Positions 18,045-27,866 are shown, counted from the stretch's first letter. The stretch: DNA of 64,000 bases from Croceibacterium aestuarii (GCF_030657335.1 NZ_CP131039.1:2372501-2436500); one strand, 5' to 3'. The notes: generated by a model from the letters alone, not told the origin. Translations and numbers: made by a program.

Positions 18045-18503
18045 TCAGTTGAGTTCGTCGGGCGGCGCGACGGGAAAAAGGATTGGCATTACCGGAACGC
18101 CTTCCTCGGCCAGCGCGCGCGCCTCCTGGGGCGTCGTCTGGCCGTGGATCGGTTCCGCCGCGCGCTCGCCATAGTGCATCTCGCGCGACTGTTCGGCAAA
18201 TCCGTCGCCCACCCAGGTCGAGGTTTTCAGCGCTTCCGCCTGGATCCGGGCGACCTTTTCGAACATGACAACCGCTTCGGGCGGAAGCTTGCCGCCGGCA
18301 ACCGGTGCGCTCGGCTGCCCGGCGAGCTGCTGATTGCCCTTCTTCGGCACAGCCGGTGCCATCGGCGCCTTGACGACCTCGGCCGAACCGCATTGCGGAC
18401 AGGTAACTAGGCCCCCCGCCTGCTGAGCGGCGAAATCGTCCGACGAGCCGAACCAGCCCTCGAAACGGTGGCCGTCGTCGCAGGTGAGGTCGAACACGAT
18501 CAT
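18045..18503 (-). CDS. DUF1178 family protein
   Basis: This is a 152-residue cytoplasmic protein of the DUF1178 family. The N-terminus MIVFDLTCDDGHRFEGWFGS and a zinc-ribbon-like Cys pair, VTCPQCGSAEVVKAPMAP, are typical. A C-terminal MHYGERAAEPIHGQ segment is also family-conserved. The biochemical function is unknown. It overlaps the upstream nitrilase gene by ATGA and so forms a three-gene unit grxC - nitrilase - DUF1178, a linkage common in alphaproteobacteria. That suggests a role near glutathione or redox metabolism, but this is inference. Confidence 0.88.
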   Translation of the reverse strand: MIVFDLTCDDGHRFEGWFGSSDDFAAQQAGGLVTCPQCGSAEVVKAPMAPAVPKKGNQQLAGQPSAPVAGGKLPPEAVVMFEKVARIQAEALKTSTWVGDGFAEQSREMHYGERAAEPIHGQTTPQEARALAEEGVPVMPILFPVAPPDELN

Positions 18504-19330
18504 TGCGCGCCCGACGTAGGGATGTCGCGCCTGTTGGCAAGGCTCGGCAGCTGCGCGCGCACTTCGGCAGTGCGCGCCGGATCGATCTCGGCAAACGCCA
18601 GTCCCGCCGCGTCGCCGCCCATGTCGAGCCTTACGTCGCCCCAGGGATCGACCACCAGCGAGTGGCCGTAGGTCCTGCGACCGTCGGCGTGTTCGCCGAC
18701 CTGCGCCGCTGAAACAACCCAGGCGCTGGCTTCGACGGCCCTGGCACGTTGCATCAGATGCCAGTGGGCGTTGCCCGTGGGCACGGTGAACGCCGCGGGA
18801 ATTGCGATCGCATCGCAGGAGAGGCGGCCAAGCTCTTCGAACAAGCCGGGAAACCGGATGTCGTAACAGACTGTCAGCCCGAGCCGTCCGACCGGAGTTC
18901 CGGCAATCGTTACAACCTGTTCGCCCGGTACATAAGCAGCAGATTCGCGCCAGGTCTCGCCGCTCGCCAGGGTTACGTCGAACATGTGGATCTTGTCGTA
19001 CCGCGCGGCGATCTCGCCGGCCGGATCGATCACGAACGAGCGGTTGGCCCAGCGCCCGTCTTCGCGCGCTATCGCCAGCGATCCCAACGCGACCCAAATG
19101 CCCGCTTTTGAAGCCGCCTCGCGCACCGCGGCGAGGGACGGATTCTCAACCTCGGAAACGATCGAACCGGCCGCTCGCGCCCGGTCGCGGTCAAGAAGGC
19201 CGGACATTTCGGGCGTGAAAAGCATCTGCGCCCCGCCCTCGGCCGCCTCGCGCACGGCGGAGGACAGCGCCCGGGCGTTGGCGGCAGGGTCGATGCCGCT
19301 GGTCATCTGCAGGAGAGCGACGCGAGTCAT
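18500..19330 (-). CDS. Carbon-nitrogen hydrolase (Nit1-like, probable deaminated-glutathione amidase)
   Basis: This 276-residue enzyme is of the nitrilase superfamily. The catalytic Glu-Lys-Cys triad is visible: Glu in MLFTPEMSGL, Lys in ARYDKIHMFD, and Cys in LTVCYDIRFPGLF. The closest recognised family is Nit1/YbeM, which hydrolyses deaminated glutathione, a metabolite-repair reaction. The neighbouring glutaredoxin gene fits that reading. It starts 12 bases after grxC and overlaps the DUF1178 gene (ATGA). Other amides cannot be excluded from sequence alone. Confidence 0.85.
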   Translation of the reverse strand: MTRVALLQMTSGIDPAANARALSSAVREAAEGGAQMLFTPEMSGLLDRDRARAAGSIVSEVENPSLAAVREAASKAGIWVALGSLAIAREDGRWANRSFVIDPAGEIAARYDKIHMFDVTLASGETWRESAAYVPGEQVVTIAGTPVGRLGLTVCYDIRFPGLFEELGRLSCDAIAIPAAFTVPTGNAHWHLMQRARAVEASAWVVSAAQVGEHADGRRTYGHSLVVDPWGDVRLDMGGDAAGLAFAEIDPARTAEVRAQLPSLANRRDIPTSGAQ

Positions 19331-19342
19331 GGCGCAGCCGTG

Positions 19343-19603
19343 TCAGACCCCGAGCAGGCTGTCGAGTTTGCCGGCGCGTTCGAGTGCGGCCAGATCGTCG
19401 CTGCCGCCGATGGCGACGTCATCGATGAACACCTGAGGGACGGTTCTCGCGTCCGGTTTGCGGCTGCGCATCTCCGCGGCCTTTTCGCCGCCCATGGTGA
19501 TGTCGTATTCGAGATAATCGACGCCCTTGGAATCGAGCAGACGCTTGGCGCGGGAGCAGTAGCCGCAGAACATCTTGGTATAGATTTCGACTTTGGCCGC
19601 CAT
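19343..19603 (-). CDS. grxC: Glutaredoxin 3
   Basis: This 86-residue dithiol glutaredoxin uses glutathione to reduce disulfides. The active site is KMFCGYCSRAKRLL (CGYC in place of the commoner CPYC). The cis-proline segment is TVPQVFIDDVAIGGSDDL, with the GG-hairpin that binds glutathione. It is full length, leads the grxC-nitrilase-DUF1178 unit, and is divergent from the heat-shock gene. Confidence 0.95.
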   Translation of the reverse strand: MAAKVEIYTKMFCGYCSRAKRLLDSKGVDYLEYDITMGGEKAAEMRSRKPDARTVPQVFIDDVAIGGSDDLAALERAGKLDSLLGV

Positions 19604-19636
19604 GGTTTATCCTTTCTTTTCAGCGCCTTGCCAGCT

Positions 19637-19667
19637 CTTGAATCGCCACGCCGAAATCATATCTATT
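19637..19667 (+). promoter_or_regulatory. Possible sigma-32 (RpoH) promoter of the small heat-shock gene
   Basis: CTTGAA (19637-19642) is followed, 15 bases on, by CATATCTATT (19658-19667). This resembles the heat-shock sigma-factor promoter pattern (CTTGAA ... CATAT) known in enterobacteria and alphaproteobacteria. It sits just upstream of the predicted RNA thermometer, as expected for a doubly heat-controlled gene. The match is by eye and not scored. Confidence 0.5.
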
Positions 19668-19672
19668 CCAGT

Positions 19673-19724
19673 GAGGCGCCAAACCGGGCCTCGAACACAC
19701 TCAAATTGCTCAAAAGAGGATTTG
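19673..19724 (+). ncRNA. ROSE-type RNA thermometer in the 5' leader of the hsp20 gene
   Basis: Two hairpins can be drawn in the leader. The first pairs GAGGC (19673-19677) with GCCTC (19688-19692). The second, 19702-19724, pairs CAAATTGCTC with GAGGATTTG around an AAAA loop. This gives nine pairs, including one G-U, with a single bulged G. It buries the Shine-Dalgarno GAGGA opposite UUGCU. A U(U/C)GCU anti-Shine-Dalgarno with a bulged G is the defining feature of ROSE elements, which melt on heating to allow translation of small heat-shock proteins. The ATG is 6 bases after the hairpin. Confidence 0.82.
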
Positions 19725-19730
19725 TTTCAA

Positions 19731-20216
19731 ATGAACCGTTTCGATTTTACTCCCTATCGCCGTTCCACCGTCGGCTTCGATCGCCTTTTCGACCTGCTCG
19801 AAAACACCGCCCGCAATTCCGGTGGCGGCGACAATTACCCGCCCTTCAACATCGAGCGCCGCGACGAGGACAGCTACCGCATCACCCTCGCGGTCGCCGG
19901 CTTCCGCCCCGATGATCTCGATATCACCGCGCAGCAGAACTTGCTGATCGTGCAGGGCCGCAAGCGCGAGGAGGAGGCTGCCGGCGAAATGCTTCACCTC
20001 GGCATCGCCAATCGCGGGTTCGAGCGCCGCTTCGAGCTGGCCGATTACGTGCGGGTGGCGAACGCCGACCTTGCCGACGGTCTGCTGATGATCGACCTCG
20101 TCCGCGAAGTGCCGGAGGCGATGAAGCCGAAGAAGATCGGCCTGCCGGGCCAGCGCAAGCTCGACCTCGTCAAGAATGACGACAAGAGCGATACGGACCA
20201 GGCCGACGCCGCCTGA
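19731..20216 (+). CDS. Small heat-shock protein, Hsp20/IbpA type
   Basis: This 161-residue holdase chaperone has an alpha-crystallin domain (about residues 35-130). Within it are YPPFNIERRDEDSYRITLAV, GFRPDDLDITAQQNLLIVQG and a family-typical GIANRGFERRFELADYV followed by GLLMIDL. The N-terminus MNRFDFTPYRRSTVGFDRLF matches alphaproteobacterial IbpA-like proteins, and a Lys/Asp-rich tail follows. The ATG at 19731 is chosen over an upstream in-frame start at 19593 because the Shine-Dalgarno AGAGGA and the thermometer hairpin lie directly before it. Expression is probably controlled by sigma-32 and by the thermometer. Confidence 0.95.
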   Translation: MNRFDFTPYRRSTVGFDRLFDLLENTARNSGGGDNYPPFNIERRDEDSYRITLAVAGFRPDDLDITAQQNLLIVQGRKREEEAAGEMLHLGIANRGFERRFELADYVRVANADLADGLLMIDLVREVPEAMKPKKIGLPGQRKLDLVKNDDKSDTDQADAA

Positions 20217-20246
20217 TCTGCAAAGTTACGCACAACATTGCGAAAA

Positions 20247-20281
20247 AATGCGGGGGCGGAACCGGGATAGGTTCCGCCCCC
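20247..20281 (-). terminator. Hairpin with minus-strand T run, probable terminator for pyrG
   Basis: GGGGGCGGAACC pairs perfectly (12 bp) with GGTTCCGCCCCC around GGGATA. On the minus strand the stem is followed by GCATTTTTTCG, so it should end transcription coming from pyrG. On the plus strand no T run follows, although the stem may still protect the 3' end of the hsp20 message. It lies about 225 bases past the pyrG stop. Confidence 0.65.
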
Positions 20282-20506
20282 TCGACGCCTGAGCGCCGAT
20301 TCACCCCCGGTACTGGCCGTCCGGGTCGCAGAAGACGGCCAATTCCGATCGGCGAACCCATGTGACGAAACCGTTGAAAACGCTGGTTTCGCGTCCCACG
20401 CACCCGCGCCCGGTGCGTAAATACGAGGAAACGATAATGAAGGTGAGACTATTGCTCAAGCCATCAAATATTACAATCGGCTAAAGTTAACTTACCCGTC
20501 CCGAAA
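20282..20506 (+). other. Structured, AT-richer spacer with a 15-codon reading frame
   Basis: Between the terminator and pyrG I see two further hairpins: CGAAACC / GGTTTCG (20366-20390) and ACGCACC / GGTGCGT (20398-20418). GAGGAA then precedes an ATG at 20437 that opens a 15-codon frame (MKVRLLLKPSNITIG, stop at 20482). The spacing and Shine-Dalgarno look real, and the base composition drops to AT-rich from about 20430. The peptide shares MKVR..LK with the start of ribosomal protein L36, which may be chance or a remnant. Nothing further is recognised. Confidence 0.3.
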
Positions 20507-22153
<1,647 letters not shown>

Positions 22154-22172
22154 TTAAGCCGCCAAACGGATT

Positions 22173-22196
22173 CGGGGCAAGCGTTTGCTCGCCCCG
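22173..22196 (-). terminator. GC-rich hairpin between secG and pyrG
   Basis: CGGGGC pairs with GCCCCG, with an inner AGC / GCT stem around GTTT. It lies in the 81 bp gap between the secG stop and the pyrG start. No clear T run follows on the minus strand, so it is at best an attenuator or an RNA-processing/stabilising stem. Confidence 0.35.
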
Positions 22197-22222
22197 ATTT
22201 CACACAAGGGGTGGATAACGGC

Positions 22223-22603
22223 TTACTGTGCGACGTCGCGCAGCGGGTCGTTGCTGGCCGGAGCCTGATCGCCCGCGGCGCCGTCGGTCGTCGCAGGGCC
22301 CGTCACCGGGGGTTGCCCGGCCGGCGTTACCGTGCGGTCGAGCGAATCGTCGATCACTTTGCTCTTGGTGGTGCCGACGGCGACCGCCGCCATGGCGATC
22401 GCGAGAACCACGAAGACCACGGCCAGCCACTTGGTCATGCGTGTGAGGAAATCGGCCGCACCGCGCGCGCTCATCAGACCGCCGGGGCTGCCACCGCCGC
22501 CGATGCCGAGACCGCCGCCTTCCGACCGCTGCATCAGCACGATGCCGACGAGCGCGGCAGCGATGATCGCCTGGACGACGGTAAGGAAGAGGAAAAGGCT
22601 CAT
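22223..22603 (-). CDS. secG: Protein translocase subunit SecG
   Basis: This 126-residue inner-membrane subunit of the SecYEG channel has two membrane helices. The first is FLFLTVVQAIIAAALVGIVL and is followed by the conserved QRSEGGGLG loop. The second begins in a MTKWLAVVFVVLAIAMA segment. A Thr/Pro/Ala-rich C-terminal tail is typical of alphaproteobacterial SecG. It sits between tpiA and pyrG, the usual order. Confidence 0.93.
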   Translation of the reverse strand: MSLFLFLTVVQAIIAAALVGIVLMQRSEGGGLGIGGGGSPGGLMSARGAADFLTRMTKWLAVVFVVLAIAMAAVAVGTTKSKVIDDSLDRTVTPAGQPPVTGPATTDGAAGDQAPASNDPLRDVAQ

Positions 22604-22679
22604 GACGTCGAATATCCCGGTGGGTCTGCGTGGCCGCCAGATAGGCGCGCCGCGCGCGAATTACAATTGCGCCCCGGCG

Positions 22680-23438
22680 TCAGCCTTCGCCGCGCTCCGC
22701 AGCCGCGGTCATGATGCCGACGAAACTCTCCGCCGTCAGACTCGCCCCGCCGACCAGCGCCCCGCCGACTTCGGGGATCGAAAGGATTTCCGCCGCATTG
22801 TCCGCCTTGACCGAACCGCCGTAGAGAATGCGAACCCCGTCCGCCGCTTCGCCGTAAATGCCGCGCAGGCGCAAACGGATTGCCTGATGCATCGCACCGA
22901 TATCCTCGAGCGTGGGCGTGCGGCCGGTGCCGATGGCCCACACCGGTTCATAGGCCACGGTGACCTTCTCGGCAGCCTGTTCGGTTTCCGGCAACGAACC
23001 CTCGAGCTGCTTCGAAACGACCTCGGCCGCCTTTCCGGCGTCGCGTTCGGCCTCCGTTTCGCCGACACAGACGATAACCGAAAGACCGACCGCCAGCGCG
23101 GCTTCGGCCTTGGCCTTGACGTCGGCGTCGGTCTCGCCGTGGTCGGCGCGGCGTTCGCTGTGCCCGACGATGACGAACCCGGCGCCCGAATCCTTGAGCA
23201 TCGCGGCGGAGATGTCCCCGGTGTGCGCGCCGCCTTCCGCGGCATGGCAGTCCTGCGCCCCGACGCCGATCAAGGCGGCTTCCTTGCGCGTTGCGTGGAT
23301 CAAGGTGAACGGCGGCGCAATCGCCACCTCGACCTTCATCAGGCGTTCGGCCGCGCGGTCGATCGCGCGGGCTTCGGACAGCATGGCGCGGGAGCCGTGC
23401 ATCTTCCAGTTACCGACAATGTAGGGACGTTCGGACAT
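22680..23438 (-). CDS. tpiA: Triosephosphate isomerase
   Basis: This 252-residue glycolytic enzyme interconverts dihydroxyacetone phosphate and glyceraldehyde 3-phosphate. It shows the substrate Asn-Lys in VGNWKMHGSR, the catalytic His in IVGHSERRADHGE, the catalytic Glu in VAYEPVWAIGTGRTPT and the phosphate-binding LYGGSV and GGALVGGASL loops. It leads the tpiA-secG-pyrG unit and is divergent from ppiD across 183 bp. Confidence 0.97.
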   Translation of the reverse strand: MSERPYIVGNWKMHGSRAMLSEARAIDRAAERLMKVEVAIAPPFTLIHATRKEAALIGVGAQDCHAAEGGAHTGDISAAMLKDSGAGFVIVGHSERRADHGETDADVKAKAEAALAVGLSVIVCVGETEAERDAGKAAEVVSKQLEGSLPETEQAAEKVTVAYEPVWAIGTGRTPTLEDIGAMHQAIRLRLRGIYGEAADGVRILYGGSVKADNAAEILSIPEVGGALVGGASLTAESFVGIMTAAAERGEG

Positions 23439-23526
23439 CGCTTGCGAAGAAATCTTGCCTTGTGGGAAGCCTGCCCGGCAGGCGTGGTGGAGGGGCGCTA
23501 ATCCGCGGGACCGACGTTGTCAAAGT

Positions 23527-23545
23527 CCCATTTTCACAAAGTGGG
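23527..23545 (+). repeat. Short inverted repeat in the tpiA/ppiD divergent promoter region
   Basis: CCCATTTT and AAAGTGGG form an almost perfect inverted repeat around CAC, midway between the divergent tpiA and ppiD starts. No T run follows, so an operator is more likely than a terminator. No regulator is known to me for this sequence. Confidence 0.35.
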
Positions 23546-23621
23546 CAAGGTGCGGGCAACTGTTGCGGGCGCGCCGCAGCGGGGATATGGCGCGAGCCCG
23601 TTCCCCCAGAGAATTGGCCTC

Positions 23622-25556
23622 ATGCTGCACCTGTTCCGTAAAATCTTTCAATCCAAGTTCGGCATCCTGCTGACTCTCGGCTTCCTCGCGCTCATCGCGC
23701 TGGCCTTTGCCAGCTCCGATATCGTCAGCAACAACCCGACCTTCGGCGGCGTCGCCGGGGGCGACCAGGTGGCCGTGGCGGGCAAGACCAAGATTTCCGC
23801 TGCCGATTTACGTCAGGCGATGAACAGCGAACTCGATCGCCGCCGGCAGCAGCAGCCGACGCTGACGATGCAGGCGCTCGTCGCCAACGGCGCGACCAAG
23901 AGAGTGGCCGACCAGCTTGTCCAGCGCGCCGCGCTGGTCGAATGGGGCCGCAAGTACGGGCTGCGTGCGGGAAAGCGGCTGGTCGACAGCGAGCTGGTCA
24001 AGATTCCGGCCTTTTTCGGCGCCAACGGCCAGTTCGACCAGAACGCGTTCAACGCGATCCTCGCCCGTGAGGGGCTGACCGAAGCGTCCGTGCGGCAGGA
24101 CATCGCCAGCGGGCTGGTGGGCCAGCAGGTGCTCGTCCCGGCGAGCCACGGTGCGGTGGTGCCGCAGGCGCTGGCCAGGCAGTACGCCAAGCTGCTGCGC
24201 GAGCGGCGCAAGGGCGATATCGCCGAATTGCCGAGCGCGCTTTTCGCTCCCAAGGGCGCCCCGAGCGATGCGCAGCTGAGTGCATACTACACGGACCACG
24301 GCAACGACTATCTCCGGCCCGAGCGGCGGGTGATCCGCTATGCCACGTTCGGCGAGGACGTGCTCGGAGACGTGCCGGCCCCGACCCCGGCACAGGTCAA
24401 GGCGCGTTACGAGCAGGACAAGGCGCAGTACGCCGCCAAGGAAGAACGAACCTTCACCCAGATGGTCGTGCCCACCGAGGCGGCCGCGAAAGCGATCGTC
24501 GACGAGCTGAACGGCGGCAAGAGCCTCGCCGCGTCGGCCCGCGAGAAGGGCCTCTCGACCACGACGGTCGGGCCGGTCGGCAAGACCGCGTTCGCCACCC
24601 AGTCTTCGCAGGCAGTGGCCGACGCCGCCTTTGCCGCCGCCGAGGGCTCGCTGGCCAAGCCCGCGCGAGGCAACCTCGGCTGGTACGTGCTCAAGGTCGA
24701 CAAAGTCGCGCGCCAGCCGGGCCGCTCGCTTGACGACGTTCGGGCCGAGATCGCCAAGACTCTGGCCGAGGAGCAACGCCGCCAGGCCTTCGTCGACATG
24801 GCGAGCAGGATCGAGGACGAGTTCGACGAGGGCAGTTCGATCGACGACGTCGCCAAGGAGCTCAAGATCGAGCTCAAGGACACGCCGCCGCTGACCGCCG
24901 ACGGCAGGGTCTACGGCAAGGCGGACACGGCGCCGCCCGAGCTGGCCAGCGCGCTCAAGACCGCGTTCGAAATGCAGGAGGGCGAACCGCAAATCGCCGA
25001 AGTCGAACCGGGCAAGACCTTCCTCGTCTTCGGCGTGAGCGACATCACGCCTTCTGCGGTCGCGCCGCTGGCCGAGATCCGCGACGATGTCGTGGCCGAC
25101 TGGCGCCGGTCCGAAGGCGCGAAAGCGGCCAAGGCCGCGGCCGACCGCATCATGAAAGCCGTTGACGGCGGCAAGAGCCTGGCCGAAGCCGTCGCCGCCG
25201 AAAAGGTCGCCCTACCCCGTCCCCAGGAAGTGGCGATGGGCCGCGAAGAACTGGCCCGCGCCGGGCAGGTACCGCCGGTCCTCGCGCTGCTGTTCTCGAT
25301 GGCACAGGGCACCACCAAGCGGCTCGAGGCTCCGCGCAACCAGGGCTGGTTCGTAGCCCATCTCGAAACCATCACTCTGCCCGACGTGAAAGGCGACGAT
25401 CCGATCATCGCTCAGACGCGCCAGCAGCTCGCGTCGGTATTCGGCGACGAATACGCCGAGCAGTTCGTCCACGCGGCAATGGCCGACGTCGGCACCGAGA
25501 CAAACCAGGCGGCGATCGACGCCGTGGTGCGCCAGCTGACCGGCCAGGCCGAGTAG
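23622..25556 (+). CDS. ppiD: Peptidyl-prolyl isomerase / periplasmic folding factor, PpiD-like (SurA_N)
   Basis: This 644-residue inner-membrane-anchored periplasmic chaperone has one N-terminal membrane helix (about residues 12-32, GILLTLGFLALIALAFASSD), then a SurA_N-like region (AVAGKTKISAADLRQAMNSE). A parvulin-like domain follows (about residues 270-370, with KEERTFTQMVVPTEA and LGWYVLKVD), then a second, weaker parvulin-like part (about 400-600). The length and layout match PpiD. ATG 23622 is chosen because an upstream in-frame start at 23517 adds 35 residues without family character and the membrane anchor begins here. trpE follows after 10 bases. Confidence 0.88.
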   Translation: MLHLFRKIFQSKFGILLTLGFLALIALAFASSDIVSNNPTFGGVAGGDQVAVAGKTKISAADLRQAMNSELDRRRQQQPTLTMQALVANGATKRVADQLVQRAALVEWGRKYGLRAGKRLVDSELVKIPAFFGANGQFDQNAFNAILAREGLTEASVRQDIASGLVGQQVLVPASHGAVVPQALARQYAKLLRERRKGDIAELPSALFAPKGAPSDAQLSAYYTDHGNDYLRPERRVIRYATFGEDVLGDVPAPTPAQVKARYEQDKAQYAAKEERTFTQMVVPTEAAAKAIVDELNGGKSLAASAREKGLSTTTVGPVGKTAFATQSSQAVADAAFAAAEGSLAKPARGNLGWYVLKVDKVARQPGRSLDDVRAEIAKTLAEEQRRQAFVDMASRIEDEFDEGSSIDDVAKELKIELKDTPPLTADGRVYGKADTAPPELASALKTAFEMQEGEPQIAEVEPGKTFLVFGVSDITPSAVAPLAEIRDDVVADWRRSEGAKAAKAAADRIMKAVDGGKSLAEAVAAEKVALPRPQEVAMGREELARAGQVPPVLALLFSMAQGTTKRLEAPRNQGWFVAHLETITLPDVKGDDPIIAQTRQQLASVFGDEYAEQFVHAAMADVGTETNQAAIDAVVRQLTGQAE

Positions 25557-25566
25557 GCCGGCAGCC

Positions 25567-27078
25567 TTGGCCGGCGGCCTTCCCGAGAACGCCCAGAAGG
25601 CGCGCAGTCAGCTGGTAGCGGGCGCGCCGGCGCTCGTCTGGCGCAAGCTCGTCGCCGATACCGAGACCCCGGTCGGCGCGGCGCTCAAGCTGATCGAGCC
25701 GGGGCGCGGCGACTTCCTGCTCGAATCGGTAGAAGGCGGCGAGGTCCGCGGCCGCTACTCGCTGCTCGGCATCGACGCCGACCTGATGTTCCGTGCCACC
25801 GGCAATGCCTGCGAGGTGAATCGCAGGTGGCGCTATGACCAGGACGCGTTCGAGCCGCTGCCAGGCGGAAGCCTCGAGGAGCTGCGCGCGCTGGCTGCCT
25901 CCTGCCGAATAGAGGTGCCCGAGGATCTGCCGCCCATCGCCTGCCTGGTCGGCTATTTCGGCTACGAGACCATCGGCGTGGTGGAAGACCTGCCGCGCGC
26001 GCCGCAGAGCAAGCTGGCGCTGCCCGACATGCTGTTCGCCCGCCCGGCGCTGATCTGCGTATTCGACCGGCTCTCGGACGACTTGTTCTGCATCGCTCCG
26101 GTGTGGGCCGGCAGCGGCGACCCCGATGCGGTGATCGCGGCGGCCGGCGAGCGGATCGACGAGGCGCTGCGCAAGCTTGCCGCGCCCGCGCCCAAGGCGG
26201 ACGTCATCGCCGATCTGCCTGCGATGGCGCTCGAGCCCGTGATGGACGCCGCCGACTACGAACGCATCGTTCTCGCGGCAAAGGACTACATCACCGCCGG
26301 CGACATCTTCCAGGTGGTGCTGGCCCAGCGCTTCACCTGCCCCTTCCCGCTGCCGCCGTTCGCGCTGTACCGCGCGCTGCGCCGGGTGAACCCCTCGCCG
26401 TTCCTCTATTTCCTCGACCTGCCCGGTTTCGCCGTGGTCGGCTCAAGCCCGGAGATTCTCGTCCGCGTGCGCGACGGCGAGGTGACCATCCGCCCCATCG
26501 CCGGCACGAGGCCGCGCGGCGCGACGCGCGAAGCCGACGAAGCGGCCGAGGCGAGCCTGCTGGCCGATCCCAAGGAATGCGCCGAGCACCTCATGCTGCT
26601 CGACCTCGGCCGCAACGACGTCGGCCGCGTCGCTGCCGCGGACAGCGTCCATGTCACCGCCAGCTTCACTGTCGAACGCTATAGCCACGTGATGCACATC
26701 GTCAGTAACGTGGTCGGCAAGCTCGATCCGAACAGGGACGCGCTCGATGCGCTGTTCGCCGGCTTTCCCGCAGGCACCGTCAGCGGCGCGCCCAAGGTCC
26801 GCGCCTGCCAGATCATCGCCGAGCTCGAGCCGGAAACGCGCGGCCCCTACGCCGGCGGTGTGGGCTATTTCGCGCCCGACGGCTCGGTCGATTCGTGCAT
26901 CGTCCTGCGCACCGCGGTGGTGAAGGACGGGGTCATGCACGTGCAGGCCGGCGCCGGCATCGTCGCCGACAGTGTGCCCGAATACGAACAGCGTGAGTGC
27001 GAGGCCAAGGCCGGCGCGCTGATTGCCGCGGCGCGCGAGGCGGCACGGGTGGCTACGGAACCGGGCTTCGGCCAGTGA
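25567..27078 (+). CDS. trpE: Anthranilate synthase component I
   Basis: This 503-residue enzyme forms anthranilate from chorismate, the first step of tryptophan synthesis, with ammonia supplied by TrpG. The N-terminal region PALVWRKLVADTETPVGAAL and LLESVEGGEVRGRYSLLGID carries the tryptophan-feedback LLES element. The catalytic domain has VVGSSPEILVRVRDGEVTIR, PIAGTRPRG, and PAGTVSGAPKVRACQII. The TTG at 25567 is the only start that gives a normal N-terminus after the ppiD stop. No leader peptide with Trp codons is visible. trpG is not adjacent: three genes intervene. Confidence 0.95.
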   Translation: MAGGLPENAQKARSQLVAGAPALVWRKLVADTETPVGAALKLIEPGRGDFLLESVEGGEVRGRYSLLGIDADLMFRATGNACEVNRRWRYDQDAFEPLPGGSLEELRALAASCRIEVPEDLPPIACLVGYFGYETIGVVEDLPRAPQSKLALPDMLFARPALICVFDRLSDDLFCIAPVWAGSGDPDAVIAAAGERIDEALRKLAAPAPKADVIADLPAMALEPVMDAADYERIVLAAKDYITAGDIFQVVLAQRFTCPFPLPPFALYRALRRVNPSPFLYFLDLPGFAVVGSSPEILVRVRDGEVTIRPIAGTRPRGATREADEAAEASLLADPKECAEHLMLLDLGRNDVGRVAAADSVHVTASFTVERYSHVMHIVSNVVGKLDPNRDALDALFAGFPAGTVSGAPKVRACQIIAELEPETRGPYAGGVGYFAPDGSVDSCIVLRTAVVKDGVMHVQAGAGIVADSVPEYEQRECEAKAGALIAAAREAARVATEPGFGQ

Positions 27079-27866
27079 GGCTGATCCTCGCTGCCCTTGC
27101 TCTGGCCGCCCTCAGCGCCTGCCACCAGAAAGTCGAAGAAAGCTCTGACGTCGCGGCGTTCGAACCCGGACCGCCGGCCTGCGGGCCGGTGATGTTCGAA
27201 GACTCGCCGCTCACCGAATGCGTCGCCGAGCCGGGCCGCGACCGCATCCGCATGGTTCTGTCCGGCAAGGACGATGTGCCTTTCCGCAGCTTCAAGGCCT
27301 TTGCCGACAGCCGCCCCGGCGACGCCGCGCCCGTCGCCTTCGCGATGAATGCCGGGATGTTCGACGAGGAGGGTCAGCCGATCGGCTACTTCGTCGCGGA
27401 CGGCAAGCGGTCGAAGGTGCTCAACGAGCGCAAGGGGCCGGGCAACTTCCACATGCTGCCCAACGGCGTGTTTTTCGGCACTGGCGATAATTGGCAGGTG
27501 CTCGACACCGAGCGCTTCGCCGACGAAGTCTCCCAGCGCCCCGAGTTCGCCACCCAGTCGGGGCCCATGCTGGTCATAGGCGGCGAATTGCATCCCGCGT
27601 TCGATCCCGACGGCGCGTCGCTCAAAATCCGCAACGGCGTCGGCGTCGACGAGGCCGGGCGGGCGCATTTCCTGATCAGCGAAGCGCCCATCAGCTTCGG
27701 CAAGTTCGCCCGCTATTTCCGCGACGTGGCCAAGACTCCCAACGCCCTGTTCCTCGATGGCAGCGTCTCGTCGCTATGGGATCCGGGGCACGAGCGCATG
27801 GACAGCCGCGTCCCGCTCGGGCCGCTCGTGGTGGTCGAGCGCATTCCCCAGCGCGCTCAGGAGTAA
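27075..27866 (+). CDS. Lipoprotein with phosphodiester-glycosidase (NAGPA/DUF2233) domain
   Basis: This 263-residue protein starts at a GTG that overlaps the trpE stop (GTGA), so it is translationally coupled to trpE. The first 16 residues form a lipoprotein signal ending LSAC. The rest is a DUF2233 domain with AFAMNAGMFDEEGQPIG, NGVFF, TQSGPMLV and FLDGSVSSLWD. The eukaryotic member NAGPA removes N-acetylglucosamine from phosphate esters, and bacterial members are thought to act on cell-envelope sugar phosphodiesters. The substrate here is unknown. Its 3' end overlaps the convergent monooxygenase gene by 10 bases. Confidence 0.82.
   Translation: MRLILAALALAALSACHQKVEESSDVAAFEPGPPACGPVMFEDSPLTECVAEPGRDRIRMVLSGKDDVPFRSFKAFADSRPGDAAPVAFAMNAGMFDEEGQPIGYFVADGKRSKVLNERKGPGNFHMLPNGVFFGTGDNWQVLDTERFADEVSQRPEFATQSGPMLVIGGELHPAFDPDGASLKIRNGVGVDEAGRAHFLISEAPISFGKFARYFRDVAKTPNALFLDGSVSSLWDPGHERMDSRVPLGPLVVVERIPQRAQE

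Noticed and set aside
25500-25570. Possible trp attenuator or leader peptide before trpE
   Set aside because: trpE starts 10 bases after ppiD, with no room for a leader and no Trp codon run.
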